Assembly (NCBI RefSeq): GCF_024868665.1
Contig: NC_079890.1
Location: forward strand, 4,130,005-4,194,004
From: Triplophysa rosa
Lineage: Eukaryota; Chordata; Actinopteri; Cypriniformes; Nemacheilidae
Reading direction: 5' to 3'
Length of the DNA stretch: 64,000 nt
In this document: positions 40,701 through 52,700 of the stretch, piece after piece
Layout: each line of letters opens with the position of its first letter
Position numbering within the stretch: position 1 is the stretch's first letter
Notes under the pieces: generated by a model
Seen by the model: only the letters and a program-made list of their open reading frames with translations
The model's database searches: none
Told to the model about the DNA's origin: nothing
Made by a program: the position numbers and the translations under genes

Positions 40701-43700
40701 ACAAGTTACGTAAATAACAAAAGAATAATGACACTGACATTAAGCTTTACAACATCTCACCTGCGTGATATTGAATCGGGACAATGCGTTTTTCTCAGGC
40801 GCTCTACCTAAACTGCATCTGTCAACAGTTTTCATGCACATCTTTCAAAATAAAAGTCTCACATCAGAAAAACATTTAGAATTACTTTTTTGTTGTTGTT
40901 GCTGATGTTGTTTCTTTGAATGTACACTACACGACCCAGTCGTAACCTCACTTTTGGGTTGTGACCCACCAGTTTAGAAACACTCTTCTAAAACATTAGT
41001 CCCCGTAAAACGGAAGTTGCGATCGTTTTTACTTCCGTATTCTGACACATTTTCGAGTGAAAAGGAATTTCAAAGGAGAAAATTAGTGGGCGTGGCTTGC
41101 GTTTTCCACTGCGAATTGATTTTGAAAGTTGACAGTTGAAGGGGAGAAGTTAACGGATGCTCCGGCCAAGCCGTCTAGTTTACGTCCTTTCAGATGGATA
41201 GTCATTACAGGGCGGAAGTGCATTTTCAGATTTTAACTGAAGATTATGAGGGTACATGAGTTTTAAAAAGAAAATGACCTACATTGACAAGCTATTTACA
41301 ATAAACGCTGCAATAGTTCATGGAAAAATAAGAATTGTCACTTTTAATTTCACTGGGACTTTAAATAACTGTCTGTGTTGCACAATCACAATGGTTTTTT
41401 TCTCCATTTGGTGCTGCATCTACACCTTTAAATGGATAGTTTACCTATAAATAACATTCTGTCATCATTTTTTCAGCCTCGTGTCATTCAGAATAACTTG
41501 TGTTTTCTGTGGAACACAAACGAAGATTATTTGAGAAATGTCACAGTGGTTTTGTGTCCATACTATGGAAGCCAATGGGCAGCAAGGTTGTTTGGTTACC
41601 AACGTTCTTGAAAAACTTCTTCTTTTGTGTTCTGCATAAGCAAATAAGTCATACAGGTTTGAAATGACAAGAGGTCGCGTAAATGATGAATGATTTTTTC
41701 ATTTTTGGGTGAACTTTCCCTTTAAGAAATTAAGTGACCTCTGCATATCTACTGTTTGTTAAAACAGGTCTGTCTCTTTGGGGGCTTTATGATTCGTCTC
41801 AGATAAGAACAAGCCACTTGAATAAGAGCTGGGAGAAGTGTTGCACCTCTGAGTGTGTGTATGTGTTAACGTTGTGTCAGATAAGAACAGACTCGTTGAA
41901 TAAGAGCTGAAAGGATTGCAGCTGCACACTCCAGACTAACCTCTGCTCTGTGTGTGTGTGTGTGTTAATGTCTCGCAGATAAGACTGTGACTCTTGAAGA
42001 AACGCACAGAAGCCTCTCAAGGATATCAGGAATACAGACCATCAACTCTGCACTGGAATGCAAAGATGGCGACGCTGTGAAAAATGGTAAACTGTGAGAC
42101 GCACACAAGAGCTTATACTGTATATACACATACTGAATCACTCAAATGTTTTAAAAAGTCAGATACAGAGAATGTCACGACTTCGTACAATATCACTGTT
42201 CCGTGTTGTTCTTTTCTGACTGAATCTTTCGTTGCTTTTGATGCAGAGGTGAAAGTTCGATTCACTAGTCGAGTGGAGGGTAAGTGCAAACAGTGTTTTT
42301 CCAATTTAAAGTTCACCCAAAATTAAACTTTTGTCACGTTGTTGCAAACCTGTTTAAATGTCTTTGTTCTGTTGGTTCTGTTCTTTGTTCTGGGGAAACC
42401 AAACAGTTCTGGGGCACCATTGACTACCATTAGGGATGTAACGATTCACTGTGAGCCGGTTGAAAATCGGTTATAATGAGTGACGATTCAAATCGGTTGA
42501 GGTGTGAACTGAATCGCAATACATTTTTTGAACAGCAGGGGCCGCTATTTTCACTGCAAATCTAAACGTGGACATGCTGATATTTCTTAAATGCAAAACA
42601 ATCCAAGAAAAGCTCAGACAGTATTAGTTTGTTTATATTAAAGAGAATTTTTCTATTATTAATTTGTTTTAAAATTGCAGTTTAGTTTTGTTATTTGAAA
42701 TAAAACATTATTTTATTATACAAAGAAACGTGAAGCATTTAAGAAATAATGCAAGGGAAGTTGTTCATTTCTAATTTGTTTCAACTCATTTTGTAAAAAT
42801 AAATCGTGAGTAAATCGTGAAGAAATCGCATCGTGAGATCAGAATCGTGAATCGCATCGCATCGTGAGCTGAGTGAATCGTTACATCCCTAACTACCATA
42901 GTAGTAGGTTTACCTACTATGGTTGTCAATGGTGCCCCAGAAGTATTCTTCGTGATGATGACAAACGTTTCATTTTTGGGTGAACCATCCTTTTAAATAT
43001 TACACTATAAAATATTGACTGATCTAAATATATGTCATGTATGTTGTATAGGAGAATTATTTGTTGTTTATGTTACAGACACCCAGCGCCCCATGTGCGC
43101 GAACGGAAAGGGGTCTTATGTCATCACAGGCTGGTCTTTGATTAGACAGCAGTTTTTAGCTCTTTTTATCAAACGCTTCCACCATGCCCGCAGAAGCAGG
43201 AAAGGAATCATTGCTCAGGTAAAACCCTCACCACAGTACTCTGCACAGACAACCACCAAATTGATTTCAGTCTCAAACAGAGCAAAACAGCCTCTTCCTT
43301 TCAGTCGATGTCTCAATCGGTTTTTCACAATCTGCAGCTGTCTGAAGGGGCTGTAATGGGTTTAGGCCGGTCTGAGTACAGCATGAATTCGAGCGAGGCT
43401 GTTTACCACTCTATGCACTGGCCCATCACAACCAACGCTTGTTGAAAATTGAAGCGTGAGCTCATGAAATGAATGCGCTCCACAGTGAAGCATGAGAACG
43501 TGTCCCGGTGTCATTTCAGTGAGTTAGGCCCGTGGCTCGGTAAATGGAACATACGCGTTGGAGTCGTCTTCCGCCCCCTGCAGTTATTACACAGGCTTGC
43601 AGATTCCTGTAAGGCCCCTGATTTGAAAGCCTTGAGCTTCCAACCTTTCGTTTGTGTCTGAGGTACAGTAGATGTGAACAGAGTTGATGACAAAGAAAAA

Positions 43701-46700
43701 ACGATGAATAGATGATGATGAAAAGAAAAACTGCTTAAAATATGTTAATAAAAAGAATTGGTTTCAGGTGCTTTTGAAAACCTTTTATACAATTGTTCAA
43801 AAATCATTCTTTTTTTCTTACGTGAATATAATTACTATTTGTTGAATTTTTACCATTTTTCAAACTTAGAGGGACAGTTCATTCCAATGACATTTGTTCT
43901 TCTGCAAGACACAAAAGAAGATATTTTGAAGAATGTTGGTAACTAAATAACATTGACCCCCATTGTATTCCATTTTTGGACCACTGAGACATTTCTCAAA
44001 ATACCTTTTTTTTGTTTCACAGACGAAAGACAGGTTGTGAATGACAAAAGAGTGAATAAATGGTGACAGAATTTTGATTTTTGAGTGAACTATCCCTTTA
44101 GCTAAGCTGGCCATATACAATCCTCTCTCTGATGTATTTTAGGTTACAAAAAATAAAACTTGGAAAACGGTTTATTGGAATCAAATATTTGCCAAAAAAT
44201 GATTGGAAAAACTTCAACTGAACAAAAATTGAAATGTTGCCTCAGAAATAAACTGAAGTAAGTTTAGTGCACTAAAATTCTAATAATGAAAACAAACGAA
44301 TCTTAAATAAATCTCAATCATTATAAACCAAATAAAATCTTCATGAAATTCACGTTTTGTGAACCTCCTAGTATTCATAAACATATATACGATTCTGCTG
44401 TTTTAGTAAGCCACTTTGGTTCTGTCAATATGGTGATATTGTACTTTTCATGGGTCCAAATGTACGACAACGCTTGCTAACACCACGTGCTACACGTTAT
44501 GATATCATTCTGAACACTATTACCGTTACTACCGGCTTTATGAAGGTTGCATGTCCAAAGCACAAAAACGACAACAGTGTGCACAGGTTTGGTTTTACGT
44601 TTTGGCTGATGCTCATCGCTCTCTCCTTTTCTCTCCAGGGAGAGATGTTCTATTGTTTTCTCCTTCTTTATTCCCGGTGCGTTCGCTTGCTGCGGCACAT
44701 TTACATTTTTCTGTGTAAACAGAGAGTGTTTGAATTGGGTGTTTGAATTAATTGGACAATCATGGGGTGTAATTAATCAGCTGGAGTGAGGCCTTGCCAC
44801 CGTCTCTCTCTCTGCGCTGGTTTCGCTCTGGCTGTCAGCAGAGGGATGGAATGAAAGAAAGACATGTAGAGAGATAGAAGAGAGGAAGAATAGAGAGAAA
44901 TTAATTATGCTGGAAATGAAGGGTGACAGCACCAATGTTTAAAAGTGTTTAATCAATCCCTTTTACACATTTAACCGAGCCAACACAAGCACACGCAGTA
45001 CATCTGCCAGAGACAGAGAGAGTTTGCAATTGAACGGTACTCCAAATATTCAATACAGTCTTCTATAAAAATCTAAGCACAAAAAAATTACTATCCGTGA
45101 CTATATGTATTGTATGTGTTTTTGACAAATGCTCATATTGAGAGCTGTGTGTATGCATACTTTAAAAGTAGTAATAGTATAGAAAGTGGGCATTGTAGTA
45201 TGTAGTATAAAAAGTGATTAGTCTTTAGTGGGTGCAGATGTATTAAGCGGTGTGTGTATATACGTATGTGTCAGGTGGTGATGCCGGCGTTCTTCGTGTG
45301 TTTGGCTCTCATCTTTTCTCTGATTGTTCCTCCGTTTGTGGAATATCCCAATCTGGAGCTTCAGCCATGGATGTACGGAGCGCCACAGAACACCTTCTTT
45401 AGGTACACACACACCTTAGCAGCCTATTAGTGAACGCCTTACACTGTAATTTGTTTTTATAAGCAAATATGTGTTAGTTCTTTTAGAAACAGGACCTCTA
45501 ATGTGTCAAATCTTGTGTGTGTTGTAGTTTTGATGATGCAGGTGTAGTTCAGGTGCAGAAGGTGACACACGCTTTGCTTAGTTCTCCTGGATTTGGAACA
45601 CGATGCATGAGCAGCAACCCCATCCCGTGAGTACACACATGCTCATGCAAACACACACAATCATGCACGCAAACACACATTGAGGGTAATGCTTTCTGTT
45701 CCTCTATTAGTAAATACCCCTGTAATCCAGCGGGAGGCACTGATTGGATGACTCCTGCGGTAGATCCGTCCATCACTGAGATCTTTAACAAGGGGAACTG
45801 GACCATGGAGAATCCATCACCTGACTGCCAATGCGGCACTCCTCAACGCAGCATCATGCTTCCGGACTGCCTGCCCGGAGCCGGAGGCTTACCGCCACCT
45901 AAGGTCAGTAATCACTGACATGGTTACTATACCTTCGCTAAAGTCAAACCATAGCCTTTATGTAAATTCTTATTTCAACTATAATTTAAATGTTTTTCAA
46001 ATGGATGGATCAAAAATGCCTTTACAGACGTGCCTGTGTAACAGAGGCCAGCTAGTGAAGAGCTGTGCAGTGTGTAAACCTCACTCCCCGACCTCAAGAG
46101 GCGCTCTAGCGACAGATGCTAGAGGCTGCGGTCTTTAGCCTCTTCGTTAGAGCGCCTGACTCCATGCCGGACCGACCCGGTTCAAGGCATGTCATGGCTC
46201 TGCCTCACTTAGCCATGTTTTTCTTGGTCCTGTGGCAGAGCCATGACAAAGTCTTTGGTTATGTGTGGAGAGAAACATATTATTGTCCTTTTGACAATAA
46301 TATGCGTTCTCTCCAGTGTCTAGTCATTGGCCCCGCCCCTCTCGTTTCCTGTATTGTTTCCCGGCCGTGTTTGATTACCCTCACCTGCCCTGTGTCGTTA
46401 TCCTTCGTTTGTCTTCCCTATTTAATGCCCTTATGTTTCTTTGTTCTGTGTTCGTGGATTGTATGTGCTTGTTCCTGTCCGTACCAGTGTTCAGTATATC
46501 CTCCAAGTCAAAGTCGAGTTTTGTAAGTCTGTTATTTTGCGTTTTCCTAGTATTGTTCAGTTTACCCAGTCTTAGTTATTCTATGTCCCGGTTTTTCCCC
46601 ATCGTGGGTGTTGTGTTTTATACTTTTGTTTTTTCTTACAATAAATATATTCTTTGTTAACCCCTTACGTCCTGGTCGCCTGCAATTGGGTTCTCAGCCA

Positions 46701-49700
46701 CGCAAGTCGTGACAAGGCGGGGCCAGTAGATCCGGTTACACCTGGTCGGTTATACTCGCCTTCGACTTCGTTTGTTTTCAGATGCGCTGCTGCATGCAGT
46801 TACTACATGAAACTTTGCGATGATGTCATTTATGTTTCGCGCACACTGTAAAAAATCCAGTAAAAACAAAAAAATAAATTTCTGGCCGAAATTGTCATGG
46901 AATGTCCAGGAAACACTGACAAAAGTATGCATGTAACAAAAAACACTTTAATAAGGGAAACAAGACCGGGAGAATATAACTACACAAAGAGGTTGACATT
47001 AAACATAACATTTAAGACTAGAAAAAGGTACAGGGAACACCGGAGTGAATATATACAGTTCTGATGATGGGGCTGATGACTGGCAGGTGAGGGTGATTAC
47101 AAACGACGAACTAGTGCTGGAACGTGGAGGAGCGTGGGTGATGAAGTCGAAGGGGGAAACACTGGGAGAGACCGAGGGAAACCGTGACAGACATAAACCG
47201 TAAAATAACAGTTCCCTTTCTGTCAGTCTCTTGACGTTGTGTCGAGTCGACAGAAAGGGGTTTGAACTTAAGAACCTATCATCTCTGATTGTACTTTTAA
47301 AAGGCCAATGAACTTGGCGAATGGCATGGCATGGCATGCCAGTCTCTGCCCCGTACATACGAGTAAAAAGGAAGATGGCGTGCCCATTCATTCACCATTT
47401 TAAGCTTCGGAATCTGCGAAGCTTAAATGCTGAGCGCATTATCTTCTGATTTCTACTGGATTCTACGATGCAGAGCAGCGGATTCGTCCTGGTCGTAGTC
47501 GTAGTTGCCTGGTCAGCGTGTACTTGTCGCCAGGCATGTCTCGCCGCTGTAATCTTGGATGTGACTGCCTCATCCTCGAACCTGACAGGCACGATACCTG
47601 CATCACATGTCTGGGTCTCCAACATGCTGAAGTAGCGTTCGTGGATACGGCATGTCCGCACTGCGAGCACATGTCGATCAAGGTATTGCCACAATTGGCT
47701 GTGTTCAATTTGGACACAGCCACATCATCGTCTGCTTTCTGTTCCGCGGCGGCTGCCAAGCCATCTGCAGAGGCGGTGGTGATATGGGGGTTCCCATGGA
47801 AATTAACCCATCGCAGAAAATGGCTGTCCAGGCCCCGTTACGCTCACCTAACCTGTCTCTGATGGGTGGCAGTAGACCGTCCCATAGCAGATCTAGGAGG
47901 ACGAGGTGTCCATCACGACATCGGATGGCGACTTCCTGGCATCAGACGCTGATGTTCCCCTGGAGCTCCCGGCTACGGCCGGTTGAGCCCAGGACGAGTC
48001 TGATGCAGAGATGTCAGCCTTGCTTGCCCGGGCCGCCGCGAGCCTCGGGTTGCAGTGCACCGCACTGCCTTCCCTGCAGTGCTCCTGGCTGGATTCTTGG
48101 AACCTGGATACGGAGCGCAGTGGCAAACTGCGTTCCGTCCCGGTACCTTTTTATCCGGAAGTGCATGAGGAGCTTACGAAGACCTGGAATGCCCTCTTTT
48201 CGGCACATTCACGTCAAATGAGCTCGGTCGCCCTGACTTCCCTTGACACCAGAGCAGCTAAGGTCTACGTCGATGTACCCCAGGTCGAGCATGCTGTCGC
48301 GGCACATTTGTGCCCGCAGACTGCCCCCACCTGGAGGGACCGACCAAGGTTCCCTTCCAAAGCCTGTAAGTTTTCGTCATCTCTGGTGTCGAAAGCTTAC
48401 ACTGCTGCGGGTCAAGCTGCCTCCGCACATCATGCCATGGCCATCCTGCAGGTCCACCAGGCTAAGGCATTGAAGCAGCTGTACTAGGGAAAGCACGACC
48501 CAGCGGTTATGCAGGAACTGCGCACCGCCACTGACCTCGCTCTCCGGGCGACCAAGGTGACAGCGCGTGCTGGGTTGAACAATGTCCACTCTGGTGGTCC
48601 AGGAGAAACACCTTTGGCTCAACCTTGCGCAGATGCGAGACCCTGAGAAAGTCTCTTCGGTTTGCCTTCGAGGGTCGAGCTCAGGGAGCAGGCTGTGAGT
48701 ATTCTCAACTATCCTGACGACTGGCTTATCTTGGCTCACTCGCGAGATCTGTTGTGTACGCACAGGGACCTTGTGCTCTGGCACCTCGACTGATTGGGCC
48801 TACAGGTCAACTGGGACAAGAGCAAGCTCTCCCCTGCGCAGAGCACCTCTTTTCTTGGTATGGAACTAGACTCCTTACCACCGTGCGCGCCCAGTCAATG
48901 TTGCGCTGTCTGATCCTCGTCAGGCAGCAGTCAGCGGTCCCACTGAAACTTTTTCAGAGGCTCCTGGGGCATATGGTGTTCTCGACGGCAGTCGTGCCGC
49001 TCGGGTTGATGCATATGAGACCAGTTCAGCATTGGCTTCAGAGTCGAGTTCCCTGGAGAGCATGGCACTCCGGCACGAGGCGTATTCCCATCACGTCTCA
49101 CTGCCGTCACACCCTAGCCCCTTGGACAGACAGGTCCTTTCTTCGGGCTGGAGTCCCGATCGGGCAGGTCTCGAGGCGCGTCGTGGTGATGACAGACACC
49201 TCCCTACTCGGCAGGTGTGCTGTGTGCAACAGGCATGCAGTGTCAATATCAATTGCCTGGAGTTGCTGGCTGCTTGGCTTGCTTTGAAGAGGTTCCTTCC
49301 TCTCATTCAGGGCAAGCACGTGCTGCTCCGCTTGGACAGCACGGCTGCTCCGCTTGGACAGCACGGCTGCTCCGCTTGGACAGAACGGCTGACGTGGCGT
49401 ACATCAACCACCAGGGTGGCATTCGCTCACGGCAGATGTCGCAACTCGCCCGACTCCTCCTCTGGAGTCAGCAGCTGGTGGAATCCCTGCGGGCCACTCA
49501 TATCCCGGGCTACCTCAACCAGATAGATGATGCGCTCTCTCGGCAGGTCATGCTCTCCGCGCTCCGTACCCTCTTGGGACCTTAATGTGGTCCTTGTGGG
49601 ACCTGGGAAGGGCCCCATTTGAGCCCCTAGACCTCATCTCACGATGAAGACGGTTCTCCTAGTGGCGCTCGCTTCCATCAAGAGGGTAGGGGATCTGCAT

Positions 49701-52700
49701 GCATCTCTGTGTCCAACGAGTGTTCATCCTCCACTGGATGAAGTATAAGCATTCCATCCATCACTAAGCACTTTCAAGTTTTCCAGGCCCAGTATTGGTG
49801 AGTTTCCCTCACGAGGTGAACCCCTATACCTGAGCTAGTGCTCCACATGTAGTGACTCCCCCTCCTTGGGAAGTCCCATCTGACGTTTCCTCACTCTTGG
49901 TTCCCCTGTCGGTGAACAGATGACCTCCCCTCGGTGGACTCCACCACTTCTGTGCACCCCTGGTTGGGGCCCCGCACTGCTACTCCAATGAGGTCTCCCC
50001 ACTGGTGAGACCATGTAGGTATTCCACGTATTATCTCCCTACGGCAGATGTGGTCTCCGTAGCGTTCCCCCCACTCCACTGGAAGTCGTGATGCGGCGCT
50101 GCGGTGTTTCATATAGGAACCCCATTCTGTCGGTTCGACACAACGTCGAGAGACCGACAGAAAGGGAATGTCTTGGTTATGTATGTAACCTCAGTTCCCT
50201 GATGGAGGAAACGAGACGTTGTGTCCTTCATGCCACAACGCTTTGCCGTCTGCTGCAGCGACCGAGAATGCTTCTCAGGTTCCTCAGCCCAAAAGGTGAA
50301 TGAATGGGCACGCCATCTTCCTTTTATACCTGTATGTATGGGGCAGAGACTGGCATGCCATGCCATTCGCCAAGTTCATTGGCCTTGTAAAAGTACAATC
50401 AGAGATGATAGGTTCTCAAGTTCAAACCCCATTCTGTCGGTTCGACACAACGTCTCGTTCCCTCCATCGGGAAACTGAGGTTATGTACGTAACCAAGACG
50501 TTTTTTGACCGTATTTTAAAAATGACATGACAAATCTGTACAGTACAGTTTTGTAAAATTACAGTTACAGTTTCAGTTACATGGAAAATGTGTAAATAAT
50601 AACAGAAAATTATGGAGGGATGTTACAGTGCACCCTCTCGCTTGTGCGAATGCGCCAAGAACAAACTAGGCTTAATAAGCTAAACAGTGAGATGACCTGA
50701 ATTATCTCAAAATGCACCAGGTATATATTGTAATTTTAATTGATCCCATGGTGATATATCCACCATAATATATAAAGCTTTTTTTAACATCTTTAATCTA
50801 GGTGTCTCCTGAAGTTTTCTGTGCAGTGGTGTTGTGTCAGCAGATATGTTAATCACTCCACAACTCGGAAACTCAAAAACTAGAATCGCTCCTTCAGAAT
50901 CTTTTTTAATTCTCTCTTCCGCTGTAAACAACTTTCTTTAACACGCTCACACACTGCGCTGACCCAGTTTACAGAAGGTCTGCTATTACTAAACTATGAT
51001 TGTTGAGCACTCTAAAGAGGATGAGTCCTACACACACACACACATAAAGGAGATAAATCATAGATGTATTTGGGGTGATGGGGGCTGGGTGAATCTTATC
51101 CCCTGCCTGAGGGCTTCAGATATATCAAGTAATGCTTTAATTAGACCAGCAGCACACAGATATATAAGCCCTTAAGGGTTTGCTGAAAAGAATCACTTCT
51201 TGAGTCTATTTCCCCCTTATTTATTTTTTGACTGTGTGCAACAACTAAAAAAAATGTCTGCACACTTTTTAAAATTTTTATTGCATTTTTAAAGCCCTCA
51301 TGTTTTTCCTGAAAAGTTCTCTGAACACTTGGAAAATAATAATGCACTTACTGTGATTTACTGATACCATAGATTCTCTACACATGTTTTTTCTCTTCAG
51401 AAAACGTCAGAACTTGTGTTAGTTAGCTGTAACAAACTTTTTTATGAATTATTCCTTAATCAAAACAACACAACTGCAGTTTGATTGATATTAATTGGAA
51501 TGTACAATAAAAATGATGATTTTTGAAATGTTTATGCATTTGGCAGACGCTTAAAGCGACTTACATTGCATGATACTATACATTTGTATTTGAGTATGTG
51601 CAATCCCCGGGATCGAACCCATGACCTTGCACCATGCTCTAACCACTGAGCTACAGGAAAGCTATAGCTATATGAAAACTAGACAGCAAGGTCCAAATAT
51701 TGAATAATGACATAAATAAGAGTTATTTAAATGTATTACATGACATGCTTATTAAAGCGATAGTTCACCCAAAAATAAAATTCTTGTCATCATTTACTCA
51801 CCCTCTTGTCATTTCAAACCTGTATGACTTTATTTCTTCTACAGAACACAAAATAAGATATTTGGAAGAATGTTTTTAACTGGCCCCCATTCACTTGCAT
51901 TCATTTTGTGTCAATACAATAGAAGTGAATGGGGGCCAGTGTTCTTTGGTTACCAACTTTCTTCAAAATATCTTCTTTTCTGTGGAAGAAAGAAAGTCAT
52001 ACAGGTTTGAATTAAGGGTGATAAGAGGGTGAGTAAATGATGACAGAATTTTCATTTTAAATCACTTTAAGGCATAACATTAATAGCACAAAATGATGTC
52101 CTTGGTGGTGCGTAGTAGCATGCATCCATCATGTTTGTGTTGTTATTTTCTGTGAAACACAAATTCTTTGACCTATCAAATCTGTCAAGCATCAGAAAGT
52201 ACTAAATACCACTTTTATTACGATTTCTGAATTTCTATTTTAAGTTATATGAATTATGTGCACACACACACACATATATTCTCTCCTGTTAGGAACCTCT
52301 GAAATGTGCGTATGTATTCGGATATAAAAGCAAGACTCAAATTAAGTTCCCCTTCAGTCGGTCTCTCAACGTTGTGTTGAGAGACAGACTGGGGTTTGAT
52401 CTTGAGAACCTATCATCTCCGAGAGGAATTTAAAATGGCGAATGGCACACGCATGCCAGTCCCCGCCATGTGCATACGGGTATAAAAGGGAGGTGGTGGC
52501 GGCCATTCACTCATCTTTTGTTCTTCAGAACCTGCATGACAGTACATGTCAAGCTATTCTTCTCTCCGAGAATTCTCCTTCCAGACTGCTGGATTTACAA
52601 CGCGAAGCAGCGGATTTCTCCCTCTCAGTAGTGGACTTCCCCTGGGCGTCTCAGCCAGTGCCGATCCTAGACGTATGGGGGCCCTATGCAAACCTTTGTG

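Larger units (their letters stand above)
47214..50487 (+). mobile_element. Degraded DIRS-type retrotransposon with inverted termini
   Basis: The left terminus (about 47214-47394) and right terminus (about 50298-50487) are reverse complements over about 180 bp, for example GGCCAATGAACTTGGCGAAT on the left and its complement on the right. A further complementary copy of the terminal sequence, TTCTGTCGGTTCGACACAAC, occurs at 50123-50167, like the internal complementary region of DIRS elements. Between lie gag-like and RT/RNase H remnants. The tyrosine recombinase region after 49620 is broken. Confidence 0.85.

Noticed and set aside
46021..46138. Possible extra exon after e24 (ACAG acceptor, frame with several Cys)
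   Set aside because: It ends in a stop inside a SINE/LTR complex with no donor in phase, and e24 joins e25 by phase and homology.
51592..51668. Possible tRNA gene on the minus strand
   Set aside because: Joined to a conserved fish SINE 3' core, so it is part of a SINE.
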